From Ginkgo biloba (taxonomy: Eukaryota; Streptophyta; Ginkgoopsida; Ginkgoales; Ginkgoaceae), in contig JANKJI010000006.1 in assembly GCA_024626585.1 (NCBI GenBank), positions 12,360,540 to 12,374,171 on the forward strand: a stretch of DNA of 13,632 bases, read 5' to 3'. Position 1 is the first letter of the stretch. Each line of letters begins with the position of its first letter. The notes under the pieces are model-generated. The model was not told where the DNA came from. It saw only the letters and a list, made by a program, of their open reading frames with translations, and ran no database searches. Shown one piece after another: positions 1 to 8,540 of the stretch. A program made the position numbers and the translations under genes.

Positions 1-393
1 GATGGAACAAAAGGTTATCGCTTGTATGACCTTGATAGGAGGACTATCATTAAGATTCGTGATGCTCTATTCAACACGTCTACAAGTTTTAATCAAGTAG
101 GATCTAATGAGGTTCCAAGCACAATGTATGTCCCAACGCATAGCCTATCTCACTCTAAAAATGAAGGAGGTGGAGAAGTTGTTGAAGAAACCCCTATTGA
201 AGAAATAACTAAGAAAGAGATTCTTGGAGTGTTTGAGCTTCGGCGATCAAAGCATGTTCAAAATCCTTTAGTTGGGCTTTCAGATTATGTAACTTATTCT
301 TTGATCACAAGCAAAGATGAACCATAAACCTTGAAGGAGGCTTTAGACAATATTGATTCTTCAAAGTGGAAGGAAGCTCTTAACGATGCCTAG
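1..393 (+). pseudogene. Copia pol remnant: integrase C-terminal tail and start of RT
   Basis: Frame 1 is open from the window edge to the TAA at 325-327 and continues in the same frame to a TAG at 391-393. KGYRLYDL followed by KIRDALF matches the 'KGYRLYDP...SRDV.F' block that closes the copia integrase. A charged, low-complexity linker follows, as usual in this family. After the first stop, TLKEALDN and SKWKEALNDA match the conserved 'P.T..EAL....W..AM' block at the RT N-terminus. The two stops are the only lesions in this block. It is a partial polyprotein fragment, not an independent gene; the ATG at 22 is internal and has no significance as a start. Confidence 0.88.
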
Positions 394-419
394 ACTTTAA
401 CAGATAAATTGATAGAAAA

Positions 420-632
420 TTTGTATATTCATCGAGTATACAAAAAAAGAGAATTTGAAATGTCAAAACTAATTCAAAATCAAACTTTGTAATAGCTGTG
501 CATGTAGGTGAGTAGATTCCACATAAAATAAGGCAGGTGGGAGAAAGGTCATAGGATCAAAACACAATGTTAAATTTTGAAAATACATTTTGTATACTCA
601 TAATGCATACATATTTTTGCAGTGAGTATACA
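420..632. repeat. Two inverted pairs of a GTATACTC motif inside the copia remnant
   Basis: TTTGTATATTC (420-430) faces GAGTATACAAA (434-444) across a 3-nt loop with one mismatch. TGTATACTCA (591-600) faces TGAGTATACA (623-632) across 22 nt with a perfect 10-bp match. All four arms share the same core, and the two hairpins bracket about 145 bp with no pol similarity. This resembles the ends of a small foldback or MITE-like insertion, but no clear target-site duplication was found, so the assignment is tentative. Confidence 0.45.
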
Positions 633-638
633 TAAACA

Positions 639-1281
639 ATGTTGAAACACTCTATCAATCAACACACGCACCCGCTAAGCCTGGCACTTGATGATGAGTA
701 CAAATCTATCATGGGGAACAACACTTGGACACTTGACTCTCTCCCTCCTAGTAGGAAAACAGTTGGCTGCACATGGATATTCAAGATTAAGTCCAAAGAT
801 GATGGATCATTTGAGCAATATTAGGCTTGCTTGGTTGCAAAGGGATACTCACAAATTGAAGGTATTGATTACAACGAATCCATAGATGACTTCTATTTGT
901 ACACTTATTGCAATTTCTGCTACTGAAGATTGGAAGTTCATTAAATGGATGTAAAGACTTCTTTTCTGAATGGCAATCTTCAGGAGGAGATCTACATGGA
1001 CCAACCTAAAGGGTATGTGGTCAAAGGAAAAGAAAAGTTGGTTTGTAAACTGAAGAAATCCCTCTATGGCTTGAAGCAACCACCTCAAGTATGGTACCAA
1101 AAGATAGATAAGTATTTTGATTTTGAAGGATTTAAGAAGAACAATGAAAATTACTATGTGCATTTGAAGTCTTTTGGCATTTCTTTTGTAATCATTGTAC
1201 TTTATGTAGATGATCCTCATTTGCAATGAGCTAGAACTGTTGTGTAGGACAAAGAGTCATCTCTCTTCTCAATTTGAAATC
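639..1281 (+). pseudogene. Copia reverse transcriptase remnant with YVDD
   Basis: Conserved copia RT blocks appear in order: DDEYKSIMGNNTW (about 687-728), the RKTVGCTWIFKIK block (about 756-794), LVAKGYSQ.EGIDYNES (about 831-884), MTSICTLIAIS (another frame, about 887-919), MDVKTSFLNG (945-974), KKSLYGLKQPP.VWY (about 1053-1097), YVDD (1203-1214), and TKSHLSSQFE (1252-1278). Lesions include a TAG at 822-824 where a lysine is normal, a TAA at 942-944 where 'VHQMDVK' has glutamine, loss of the 'FAPVVK' segment near 885, a one-base deletion near the 'DW.VH' motif, and a frameshift immediately after YVDD. The second half of the polymerase is absent. The metal-binding YVDD is intact, but the gene cannot make a protein. 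Confidence 0.92.
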
Positions 1282-1302
1282 ATATATATATATATATATA
1301 TA
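1282..1302. repeat. (AT)n microsatellite
   Basis: About ten AT dinucleotides directly abut the last recognisable copia RT codon, so the retroelement similarity ends at this simple repeat. Confidence 0.9.
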
Positions 1303-1595
1303 GGATTTAAAAAATAGCATGTATCCATAATAGCTAGAGGATGCACATATATAAAGAAATCAAGAGGCTACGGCCTTTAGAGTGTGTTTTGTTTTTCTGT
1401 CCTTTCTTTCTCTCAATAAAGATTGGATTTGGCCAGAGTTTTAAGGTTCTTTGCAACCTCATTATTCTCTTCTCTGTTTTTGTGTGTTCCTCATTTTTCA
1501 CAATTAAGCTGATAATACAAGCACTCTTGAATCACAAAATTTAGAAAATAATATAAAGAATTATCACATCTGATGTTATACAAAGACATTCTTTT
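1303..1595. other. Non-coding stretch, unassigned
   Basis: No gene is recognised. The plus strand is pyrimidine-rich at about 1388-1413 and carries AATAAA at 1415-1420, which could be a leftover polyadenylation signal, possibly of an LTR, but there is no second copy to prove an LTR. If the minus-strand gene proposed at 1603-2015 is real, this would lie in its second intron. Confidence 0.4.
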
Positions 1596-1602
1596 GACTT
1601 AC

Positions 1603-1666
1603 AGGAATACCACTCATTGTAGCTGATGTGCAAGAGTCTTTAACAAATGTAGACCTGTCAATACAT
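1603..1666 (-). other. Putative internal exon of a minus-strand host gene
   Basis: Read on the minus strand, a pyrimidine-rich run ending TTTTTGTTTATGCAG (acceptor AG at 1668-1667) precedes 64 bp that end at a near-perfect donor, GTAAGTC (1602-1596). One frame is fully open for 21 codons and contains STFVKDSCTSATMSGIP; the other two contain stops. Within it, ACAATG at about 1620-1615 could be a start codon (MSGIP) just before the donor, which would make the rest 5' UTR. I do not recognise the peptide. The paired splice signals are the evidence; a chance match or a retired pseudogene cannot be excluded. No downstream exon is seen in 1-1596. Confidence 0.45.
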
Positions 1667-1845
1667 CTGCATAAACAAAAAGAGTACATTAGATGTATCA
1701 TCATGTAATTTCCAAAACTGAACAGGGAAATTGGTTTCTGTAAATTGTTCAATTAAAAAATTGAACAAAAAAACCTTGAAAGATATTAAGCTATCATTAG
1801 AACACACTCAGGATCTTGCCTGCTAAAACAAAAGAATATTTAAAT

Positions 1846-1866
1846 CAACCCAACCCAACCGAACCA
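1846..1866. repeat. Short CAACC-type tandem repeat
   Basis: Four degenerate CAACC/GAACC units occur in a row within the putative first intron. Confidence 0.6.
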
Positions 1867-1967
1867 ACTATCAGTATAAAATGAATAGATATAGAAAATT
1901 AGTGGCATGAATAATATATAAATCTGAAATTCCTCTGCCAAAAGGCACTGAAGAAACAGAGACAAAC

Positions 1968-2015
1968 CTGTGGGCTTGGAGTCCTGTAATTTACACTAGC
2001 TGTAATACTAACGAG
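1968..2015 (-). other. Putative first (5' UTR) exon of the same minus-strand gene
   Basis: The minus strand shows a TATA box at 2047-2037. About 30 bp further on begins a short segment that ends CCCACAG/GTTTGTC, a usable donor with GT at 1967-1966. The intron to the next acceptor would be 301 bp (1967-1667) and is T-rich on the minus strand, as is normal for plant introns. The exon's upstream limit (2015) is only inferred from TATA spacing. Joining in phase 0 from the longest local frame would hit a stop, so this exon is more likely untranslated leader. A second possible acceptor (TTTTGTTTTAGCAG, about 1833-1820) lies inside the intron. Confidence 0.35.
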
Positions 2016-2036
2016 GACATGAACTAAGCGTCTGAA

Positions 2037-2047
2037 GTTATATATAG
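2037..2047 (-). promoter_or_regulatory. TATA box candidate
   Basis: CTATATATAAC on the minus strand matches the plant TATA consensus TATA(T/A)A(T/A). It sits about 70-80 bp upstream of the putative first donor, so a start site near 2010-2015 would fit. In AT-rich DNA it means little alone; its weight comes from the splice sites downstream and ACGT boxes upstream. Confidence 0.4.
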
Positions 2048-2194
2048 AAAATGGTGGTGAGATTGGATAAGCTAGCTCGTGAAATTCCAGTGAAATTCGT
2101 CGATGAATATTAATGAAATTCTGCTGTAAGTGTTTTGCTTTTATGCGCAAATGGCAGCAAGAGTCAAATATTTGCTATTGTCAACTGGAAAATA

Positions 2195-2235
2195 TTACGT
2201 GACCGTAGTGGGTTTGGTTAGATTCAAAGCACGTG
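2195..2235 (-). promoter_or_regulatory. Two ACGT-core (G-box/ABRE-like) sites
   Basis: A perfect CACGTG palindrome lies at 2230-2235 and GGTCACGTAA (minus strand) at 2204-2195. Both are bZIP/bHLH-type cores, about 150-190 bp upstream of the TATA candidate, a normal promoter distance in plants. Function is inferred from spacing only. Confidence 0.35.
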
Positions 2236-2729
2236 TATATTGTTGTCACGAAGTATGCTTATCTCGGACGTCTCAATTTTGATATCATTTATAACAGGGA
2301 GGTCCCATGGAGACCAGAGGCCCTCAATTTCATATGAAGCTTTGAATTTGGATACATATGACAAATTCCAATTGAATTTATGTTTATATCACTTTGAATC
2401 ATAAATTAGGAAATGTTTACATTTCATTTGAGTCCATGTCTTTTGGATGATTTATCCCCATGACGCATTTCTTATCTTATTGTTATTGTTAATTTTGTGT
2501 GTAACTACACTTAATATCATATTGTTTCTAGTTGGCATAAATTAAACCTAACTACTTTTAATCACTTGGTGTTGGCAAATATTGCATATAGTGTGTTGTC
2601 ATATACCATAGTTAGGGACTAGTCTCCTCATGGCAATTGTTTAAAGTTGAATACTATATGAATTTCAAAATTTTACGAAAATGCTAGTGTGAGTAGTAGA
2701 AGGGTAATAGGACAACATGCGTGTGTACG

Positions 2730-2766
2730 CACATGCATGCATGCCTATAACTCATGCATGCATGTG
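2730..2766. repeat. Perfect 14-bp inverted repeat (CATG-rich hairpin)
   Basis: CACATGCATGCATG (2730-2743) pairs exactly with CATGCATGCATGTG (2753-2766) around a 9-nt loop. The pairing extends imperfectly outwards (GTGTAC left, GTACAC-like right). The arms are themselves built from CATG units, so slippage of a simple repeat is a possible origin. Confidence 0.8.
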
Positions 2767-2783
2767 TACACATGTGTGCCTCA

Positions 2784-2805
2784 AAATGATTATATAAAAT
2801 CATTT
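2784..2805. repeat. 8-bp inverted repeat
   Basis: AAATGATT (2784-2791) pairs with AATCATTT (2798-2805) around a 6-nt AT loop, directly after the larger hairpin. Together they might mark the middle of a small foldback element. Confidence 0.6.
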
Positions 2806-4559
2806 GTAGATTGCTCGTTACCACAAGAGTTTAAGTATTTGGTGGGCTACAAAATTACAATTAATGTTAGATATAAGTAAACATCCCTAGTCAATGGTAT
2901 TTCACAATTAGCTTTCTTCTATTAGCAGGGCCTTCATCTAAGATTTATCAAATAGTAGCCAAGTTGTAAACGCAACCCAAGTAGAATATTACTAGCTCGA
3001 TCTTCAAATCTTCCAATGTGTTGTTAGTATATTGTATGCAATTGTAATTTCCCTAGATGTGAGTGATAGATTACTTGACTTTGGAGTTGGGGGATGTATT
3101 TGGACACTAACATGAATAGGTCTAAATCATTCAATCTTGTGGTGTTGACATAACAAATATTCTTGCACAAAGGCAAAAATAAAATAATATCGTGACTCCC
3201 TGAAACCCACAAATTATGAATTGTCTAGTAGATTTATGTATTGTTTTGTGAGGTTCACTGATGCTAATTGGCATGTCATGAATGCATATGAGGTCTTAAT
3301 CGTATCGAGAATATGTGATGCTAAATATTTATAGGCATTGCCATCAAATTCACATGTTTCAGGAGGTTTTCTTAAGTATTTATTATTTTTGTTTGTTTGT
3401 TAATATAATATATACATCATGAGAGAACCATTATAATGATCCAACATGAGATGCAACTAGGCATTGATGTCATTAGGGATAGTCTTGTAGGTTTTTCTCC
3501 TAATTAGTTTCTTTTTTAATCTTTATTTTTTAGAACAAATTTATCAATAAGTAAAGTTCTCTAATATATTCAACAACCATATATTTTTACAATATAAAAA
3601 TTACAAGATATGCATATTACATGGGACTGCCCTAAAAAAAAACATCTATTTCCCCTATAAAATATGTAAGAATAAGTTACTCCTTAAATTTTTCCACATT
3701 TGCTATATCCTAAGGTTTAGAGGTCTTAATAAGCCAAGACGTTGGTCCATTTATGTAAATATGTTAGGCTTACATGAGTAACTTTCACATAAGATATTTT
3801 GTATTAGTGAAAAAGGTCTTGTCATAAGAGTTTATTGCTTGTAAATAAGAATAAGAGAGTAGCGTCTCTACCAACTATGCTACAAGTTTACCTTACGTCT
3901 TTCCCTATGAAGGGAGTGATTGTGTGCATAAGAGAATATCTCAATGAGCTACAGAGCTATAGACTATCATGTGTAGCCTAAATTACATATGCAATACAAT
4001 GATTAATGTTATAGATAAATAATTACTTGAAGTCATGTGATATGTAAATAATTATTTCAATCAAAGAGTATAGTACTAGAATGTAATAATTCATCACGGG
4101 CTGATTATTTGAAATATATAACAACTAGATAAACTAATAATATTTGGATAAAGATGATGACTCTTACAAACATGTATATTTCATGAAGAAATTCTCTATG
4201 TGGGTCCATCTATTTCTATCCAACCCTTAAACTATACTATACAATGAGATAATTGCATAACAATTCGTCTCTCATAAAAATTATATGCCTTTGCCTATGA
4301 ATTTACAAGCTTATTTATAGAAGGTATTTTAATACTTATGACAACAATTGATATACATTGTTATAATTATTCAAATGTAGGAAAATATGTCACTTAAGCT
4401 CAAGATCTATCCTTTACTTAATTTCCAAGATCTATTATGGGTATCTAATCGAGAAAGGTGGTTTATAACATATCTAAAGTATAGCGATAGGCATATTATT
4501 ATATTTATTAATGGAGGTCATCAATGTAGAGTCACCATAAAAGGGTATAACCCAAGGAA

Positions 4560-4697
4560 AATAATCTATTTAAGTCAATCCTTTGTATGATGGGATCATC
4601 ACATCTATCATTACAATTCAATTTAATATTTGATTTCTATGAAATATATTTCCTCTTTCATTTTGTGTTTTGAAGGCACTGCTAAGGTTGCTCCAAG
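4560..4697 (+). repeat. Possible 3' end of a worn 5' LTR
   Basis: The position is just upstream of the primer binding site. TGGGA, ten intervening bases (4596-4601 region), then CATCTATCATTA (4602-4613) recurs as TGGGA...CATCTATCATTA at 11221-11245, downstream of the polypurine-like run. This may be residual homology between the two LTRs. The match is short and the rest has diverged, so the call is weak. Confidence 0.3.
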
Positions 4698-4709
4698 TGA
4701 TATTAGAGC
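4698..4709 (+). other. Primer binding site (tRNA-iMet type)
   Basis: TGATATTAGAGC matches TGGTATCAGAGC, the complement of the plant initiator tRNA-Met 3' end, at 10 of 12 positions; the two differences are G-to-A and C-to-T transitions. It lies about 790 bp upstream of the gag start. Confidence 0.6.
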
Positions 4710-5483
4710 ATAATCTTTCCCTTCGAAAGAAAAAAAATATATATATATATTAGTTATTTCATCTATAGACCTAGTAATCCCTCTACCCTTAGTCCATTAT
4801 TGTTTATATCTTCTCCATTCAATTATCATATTTTCTACCCTTTGTGCCAACACTACCATTTTTGTCTCACTCCAATACTAGCCTTTGATAGTTGCAACAT
4901 TAACCTAAAATTATTATGCTTAACATTTACATCCACGTAGTCATATAAAAAATGACCTTTCATCCTAACTTTTATTTTTTTCCATGCTGCCTCATCATGT
5001 AACCTAGAATCACTTTATTGAACTTCAACTCATTTAACTTCTCCTTATCCATAAACTATCAACTCTTCCCTTCCACCATTTCCCCTCAATCTCATTACCT
5101 CCACACCATCATGTTTTGTAATAGCCCTATTATAACCATAGTTCAGTTCCATTTGATATTTATGCATGTTTTCAAATTACTTACTCCTAGTTCATGGTAT
5201 TGTGAAAAGTAAATGCTTCCCTACTGACAATTCATATCAATGTAGCCATTTAAAAGGATCCCTAACAAGTATATTGTAGTCACCTTTTAAATAATTAATC
5301 ATTGTAAAGTTTAAGAATTAAATTAAATTTGGAATATTCTTAACTAAGATAAGAATATTCTAACATCAATTAAAAAACATCACTTATAGGGTTAAGGGTT
5401 AGTGTAAAGGTTAGTAAAACCATATAATAATATCATTTATAGAAAAAAAAAGTATAGGAGAATTAGAAGTAGAAGGCACAAAA
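4710..5483 (+). other. Gypsy untranslated leader
   Basis: Between the primer binding site and gag lies non-coding AT-rich DNA, including an (AT)n run at 4737-4751 and a GGGTTAAGGGTTAG stretch near 5391-5404. No gene is recognised. The identity as leader is inferred from position. Confidence 0.4.
4737..4751. repeat. (AT)n microsatellite
   Basis: A short AT dinucleotide run preceded by an A-tract. Confidence 0.85.
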
Positions 5484-6240
5484 ATGAAGAAGATGATAGA
5501 AAATATTATTAATGAGTCAATGGAGGAATTCATTAGGAAGCTTTGATTAAATCAACTATCAAATAATGCTAGTATTCATACGAGTCCCTTAATTAATGTA
5601 CAAAGAGCCTCTAGTAGAAGAATGCGATTTAAAATTATATAAATAAATAACTCAAGAATGGAGTCATCTTGGTCTAAAAGAAGAAAAGGATATGACTAAA
5701 GAAGGACACATAAGAGGACATTTTCCATATAAAGAAAGTTGAATACCAAAATTTGACAATACTCCAAATAAATTGTGAGAAAAAGAATGGAAATAGAAAC
5801 TTGATTCATATTTCGCGATGCATCCAACCATACATAAAGAAGATATGATAATTTTGGTAGTATTATGTATGAAAGGAAAATCATACATTTGGTGGATAAT
5901 GTGGGCACATGAAGAAGAATAAATGGGCAATACACTCATATGGTCAAGATTCATCACAACATTTCTCAAAAACTTTGGTGAAATATGGACCAATATTTTT
6001 TTCTCACAATTTTCTAAATTACAACAATTAGGGATTGTAGGCGAGTTTTGTGACATCTTCACACACTTGGCATATAAGATACCAAATATTTCACATGAGG
6101 AATGAATCAAACTATTTATTAGTGGTTAAAAATTAAAATAAAAGAAGACATTATTGCACATCAACTATATGATCTCACAATGGCCATGTAACTAACACGT
6201 TCTTTTGAAGAAAAAAATTAGGCCCAACAAGATATGATAA
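5484..6240 (+). pseudogene. Ty3/gypsy gag remnant (Retrotrans_gag domain)
   Basis: Gag forms the virus-like particle around element RNA. ATG at 5484 opens a charged N-terminal stretch (MKKMIENIINESMEEF) that soon stops. From about 5740 to 6105 frame 1 reads through KFDNTPNK, KEDMIILVVLCMKGKSYIWW (tandem tryptophans at 5890-5895), TFLKNFGEIW, LQQLGIVGEFCDIFTHLAYK and ISHEE, the order of the plant gypsy gag core ('GKA..WW...F...F...L..LKQ.GSV.EY...F..LA...P..SEE'). FISG.KLK and, after a frameshift near 6140, AHQLYDLTMAM and TRSFEEK continue it. In-frame stops include TGA, TAG, TAA and a TGA at 6106. The minus strand opposite happens to be open for 148 codons but has no protein resemblance. Confidence 0.85.
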
Positions 6241-6700
6241 GAAAATATATACACCCTTGGGCTAGAACACTAAAGTATAGGTCTTTTAAATATGAGGGAA
6301 TGCCATACCAACTACCAGGATCAAAATATAATAAGTGTAAAAATGAATGAGGCAAGATCCTTTGCATTAAAGGAAACAAAAAAGTATGCAAGGTAAATAA
6401 TTAAGATTATCACATCAAGAATAATTGGAACTTTAAAAAAATGATTATGTTATTAGTGCAAGAATAAATTAGAAGAAGGAAATAAATTGAAACCAAATCA
6501 ATTACATTAATTAATAGTAGAACCAAAAGAACATTTCAAAGCATACATATTTGATACGGAACCTAAAGCATAGTCTTATGAGACCTATCGTCAATTATTC
6601 ACTTATGTTATATATTGAACCCTTAATACATAAAAGAAGAAACTCTATAAATATCTTTTTTATTAATGATAAGCCTCACAAGACTAGATACTCTATAACT
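6241..6700 (+). pseudogene. Gag-protease linker region, unresolved
   Basis: This should hold the gag nucleocapsid zinc knuckle (CxxC...H...C). Cysteine codons occur (TGT and TGC near 6337 and 6461), but no frame preserves a complete knuckle. A 69-codon open frame at 6551-6760 resembles nothing known to me. The assignment is by position between recognisable gag and protease. Confidence 0.45.
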
Positions 6701-7090
6701 TTAAGGATTCATCAAGAAAGAATAAGTGATTGCTATGATTACCCCAAGAAGTATGCATAATTTTATTGATTGATTAATAGTAAAAAGATTATGATAACAA
6801 CCAATGGGAATTCTAAAATCTTAAGAGAAGATCAACGAACAAGTGGCCAAGGTATTCTAAAGAAATTAAAATTATAACTTAAGTAAGTCACCTTGTAAGA
6901 AGATTTCTTTGTGATAAAAGTCAAAGTAGATGTGGTTCTTGAAAGTTAATGGTTGAGCACACTTGGCGTATTTCAAATGAATTTAAATGACTATTTTATG
7001 CATTATAATCATGAGGGTCAAACCCTCACATGATGAGGACTTACACCAAATGAAACCCGCTCAATATCATCACATATAATGGAGAAAGAG
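6700..7090 (+). pseudogene. Ty3/gypsy aspartic protease remnant
   Basis: The family protease processes the polyprotein. Near 6751 a frame reads S-M-H-N-F-I-D, matching the 'D.GSTHNFI' active-site neighbourhood, though the catalytic aspartate-glycine pair cannot be identified with confidence. Further on, KVDVVLES followed by a stop and WLSTLG (about 6927-6970) matches the conserved 'CDVVLG..WL.TLG' block at the protease C-terminus, then MNLNDYFMHYNHEGQ leads into the RT linker. Several stops and frameshifts separate the blocks. Confidence 0.7.
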
Positions 7091-7189
7091 TTATAAAAAG
7101 CACAACTAGGTAGGGTAGTTCAACTCTTTTCTATGAAAGTAGAGATTACAAAAGATACAAATAAGGATTTTGAATTAAAAGAAACATTG

Positions 7190-7775
7190 GATACATACTA
7201 AGTTGTATTTTTAGCTCTGCCTATAAAATTACCACTAGAGAGAAGAATGGAGAGTATTATTGAATTAGAAAAAGGAAGAAACTAATTATGATTAAACCAT
7301 ATTAATGTCTTGACAATTAAAAAAATGAGATTGAATGATTAGTTAAAGAATTACTCAACTTAAGGATGATAGTGCAAAGTAAGAGTCCCTTTGTTACTCT
7401 AGTAATATCAGTTCATAAAATAAAATTAGTCTTTTTGAATGCATATCGACTATTATGCCTTAAATAAGATGATAGTAAAAAATAGATACCCCATTCCACA
7501 AATAAACGAATGGATTTACAAGGTACATGGTGCCTAGTACTTCAATAAGATTGACATTTAATCCAAATATTATCAAATTTGGGTTCATTGTGAAGACACT
7601 AAAAAAATTACATTCTATATGTATGATGGTGACCATGAATTTAAAGTAATTCTTTTTAGGCTAATAAATTCTCTAGCCACCTATAAAGCCATAATGAATA
7701 AAATCTTTGTGTTATTATTACAAATGATTAAATACTAGTTTTTATTGATAATATCCTGAGATATAACAACCCATG
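7190..7775 (+). pseudogene. Ty3/gypsy reverse transcriptase remnant
   Basis: RT copies element RNA into DNA. Seen in order: VVFLALPIKLPLERR (about 7203-7246; the family has 'VF..LP..LPP.R'), SPFVTLVISVHK (about 7384-7419; 'SPF.SPV.LV.KKDG'), RYPIPQINEW (about 7483-7513), NKIDI then SKYYQIWV (7544-7590; the catalytic aspartate is kept at 7553-7555), EDTKKITF, GDHEFKVILFRL ('G.YEF.VMPFGL'), and MNKIF. The second metal site reads LVFIDNIL (7735-7758) where the family has FxDD: the second aspartate is asparagine (GAT to AAT). NKIDI and FIDN are in different frames, so at least one indel lies between them, with several stops elsewhere. Confidence 0.9.
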
Positions 7776-8060
7776 AAAAACACATTTACAACATTTTGAT
7801 AAGATTTTATTAGTTCTTTGAAAATCCTAATTCTACATCAAAAGATCAAAATGTATTTGTGGGAAAAGAGAGAGAGAATATTTGGGCCACCTTATTTCAA
7901 TAAAAGACATCCAAATTGATCTTACCAAAATTAGGCAATTATAACCTAGCTAAGATTAATAAACATTACTGAACTAAGAGGGTTCCTAAGTTCAACAAGA
8001 TACTATTGGAGGTTATTCTTAAAATATTCTTAGATTATCACACCTCTCAACAACTTTTTA
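7776..8060 (+). pseudogene. RT thumb/connection remnant
   Basis: THEKHIYNIL (about 7768-7797) matches 'WEEHL.HL' and KRSKC... followed by EYLGHLIS (about 7840-7903) matches 'K..KC.F....V.YLGH.VS'. ELRGFLSSTRYYWR (about 7971-8012) matches 'LRGFLGLTGYYRRF'. These are the gypsy connection motifs between RT and RNase H, split over frames by small indels. Confidence 0.85.
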
Positions 8061-8540
8061 AATAAATAAGAAATTCGTTTTAATTCATAGGAAGAAGAAT
8101 TATTTCAATAACTTAAGAAGATAATGACTATAGTTCTAGTGTTAACTACCCCTAATTTCTCAAAAAACTTCATTCTTAAATAAGACACATCTAGATTAGG
8201 AATTGGGGTTGTACTCATGCAAGAAGGAAGACATATTGAATTTGGGAGTAGAACCTAAAAGGAATATTAGTTTTTAAGATCAACATATAATAAATAAATA
8301 TTGGCTATTATTCACTCTCTAGCCAAATGGAGTTATTACCTCTTAGGAAGTAAATTCATTGTTAAAACATACCATAATAATCTACAATATGTTTTAAAAC
8401 AAAAAATAACTATCACAAGAACAATAGAAATGGGTAAATAAAATCAAGGATTTTAATTCCAAGATCATGTATAAAAAAAGGAAATTAAATGTACGTATAG
8501 ATGCATTATCTTTTCAAGAGGATAGTAGTGAATTTAATGC
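8061..8540 (+). pseudogene. Ty3/gypsy RNase H remnant
   Basis: RNase H removes the RNA strand after first-strand synthesis. Frame 3 reads FILK, a stop, DTSRLGIGVVLMQEGRHIEF (first catalytic aspartate at 8184-8186), STYNK then a stop, ILAIIHSLAKWSYYLLGSKF, and TYHNNLQYVLKQ, matching 'F.LETDAS..GIGAVL.Q...PIAF', 'YEKE.LAI..A..KWR.YL.G..F' and 'TDH.SL.YLL.Q'. The TDH aspartate is tyrosine here, and a stop stands in the YEKE block, so catalysis is lost. The stretch keeps one frame for over 200 bp despite the stops. Confidence 0.9.

Larger units (their letters stand above)
1..1281 (+). mobile_element. Degenerate Ty1/copia retrotransposon fragment (integrase tail to mid-RT)
   Basis: The plus strand encodes, in copia order, the integrase C-terminal tail (KGYRLYDL near the left edge), the linker, and the first half of reverse transcriptase up to YVDD and LSSQFE. 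Gag, protease, the integrase catalytic core, the second half of RT, RNase H and both LTRs are not seen. The 5' part may continue beyond the left edge; the 3' part stops abruptly at an AT microsatellite. Several stops and at least two frameshifts make it non-functional. About 245 bp of unrelated DNA (394-638) separates two pol blocks, so this may be one interrupted element or two juxtaposed copia fragments. The family assignment rests on several copia-specific RT motifs and is strong. Confidence 0.93.
2240..4560. other. Long non-coding stretch
   Basis: No reading frame resembles a known protein and no RNA gene was recognised. It contains two hairpins (listed separately). Its lower third could be the body of a worn 5' LTR for the gypsy element, judged only by position upstream of the primer binding site. 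No LTR boundary or target duplication could be located. Confidence 0.6.

Noticed and set aside
849-1226. A 125-codon minus-strand open frame.
   Set aside because: It is antisense to the copia RT motifs (MDVKTSFLNG, YVDD), so it is a shadow frame.
1899-2150. An 83-codon minus-strand open frame overlapping the putative promoter.
   Set aside because: Its ATG lies upstream of the TATA candidate, the peptide resembles nothing known, and joining it to the 64-bp exon gives an immediate stop.
2689-2880. A 63-codon open frame with a Cys/His/Met-rich start, suggesting a small cysteine peptide.
   Set aside because: The Cys/His pattern is just the translation of the CATG/CA hairpin repeat. There is no signal peptide or family match.
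3840-3890. Minus-strand TAGCATAGTTGGTAGAG, which looks like a tRNA D-arm / A box, suggesting a tRNA or SINE head.
   Set aside because: No B box (GGTTCGA-like), anticodon arm or pairing acceptor stem follows at the right distance on the minus strand.
4387-4590. A 67-codon plus-strand open frame.
   Set aside because: No recognisable motif. It sits in the presumed 5' LTR, and its length is expected by chance.
5664-6110. A 148-codon open frame on the minus strand, the longest in the window.
   Set aside because: It lies exactly opposite the recognisable gag core. Its translation has no domain resemblance, and the sense strand explains the sequence.
7012-7028. Perfect 7-bp stem-loop TGAGGGT/ACCCTCA.
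   Set aside because: It falls within the protease-RT linker (NHEGQTLT) and is most likely chance.
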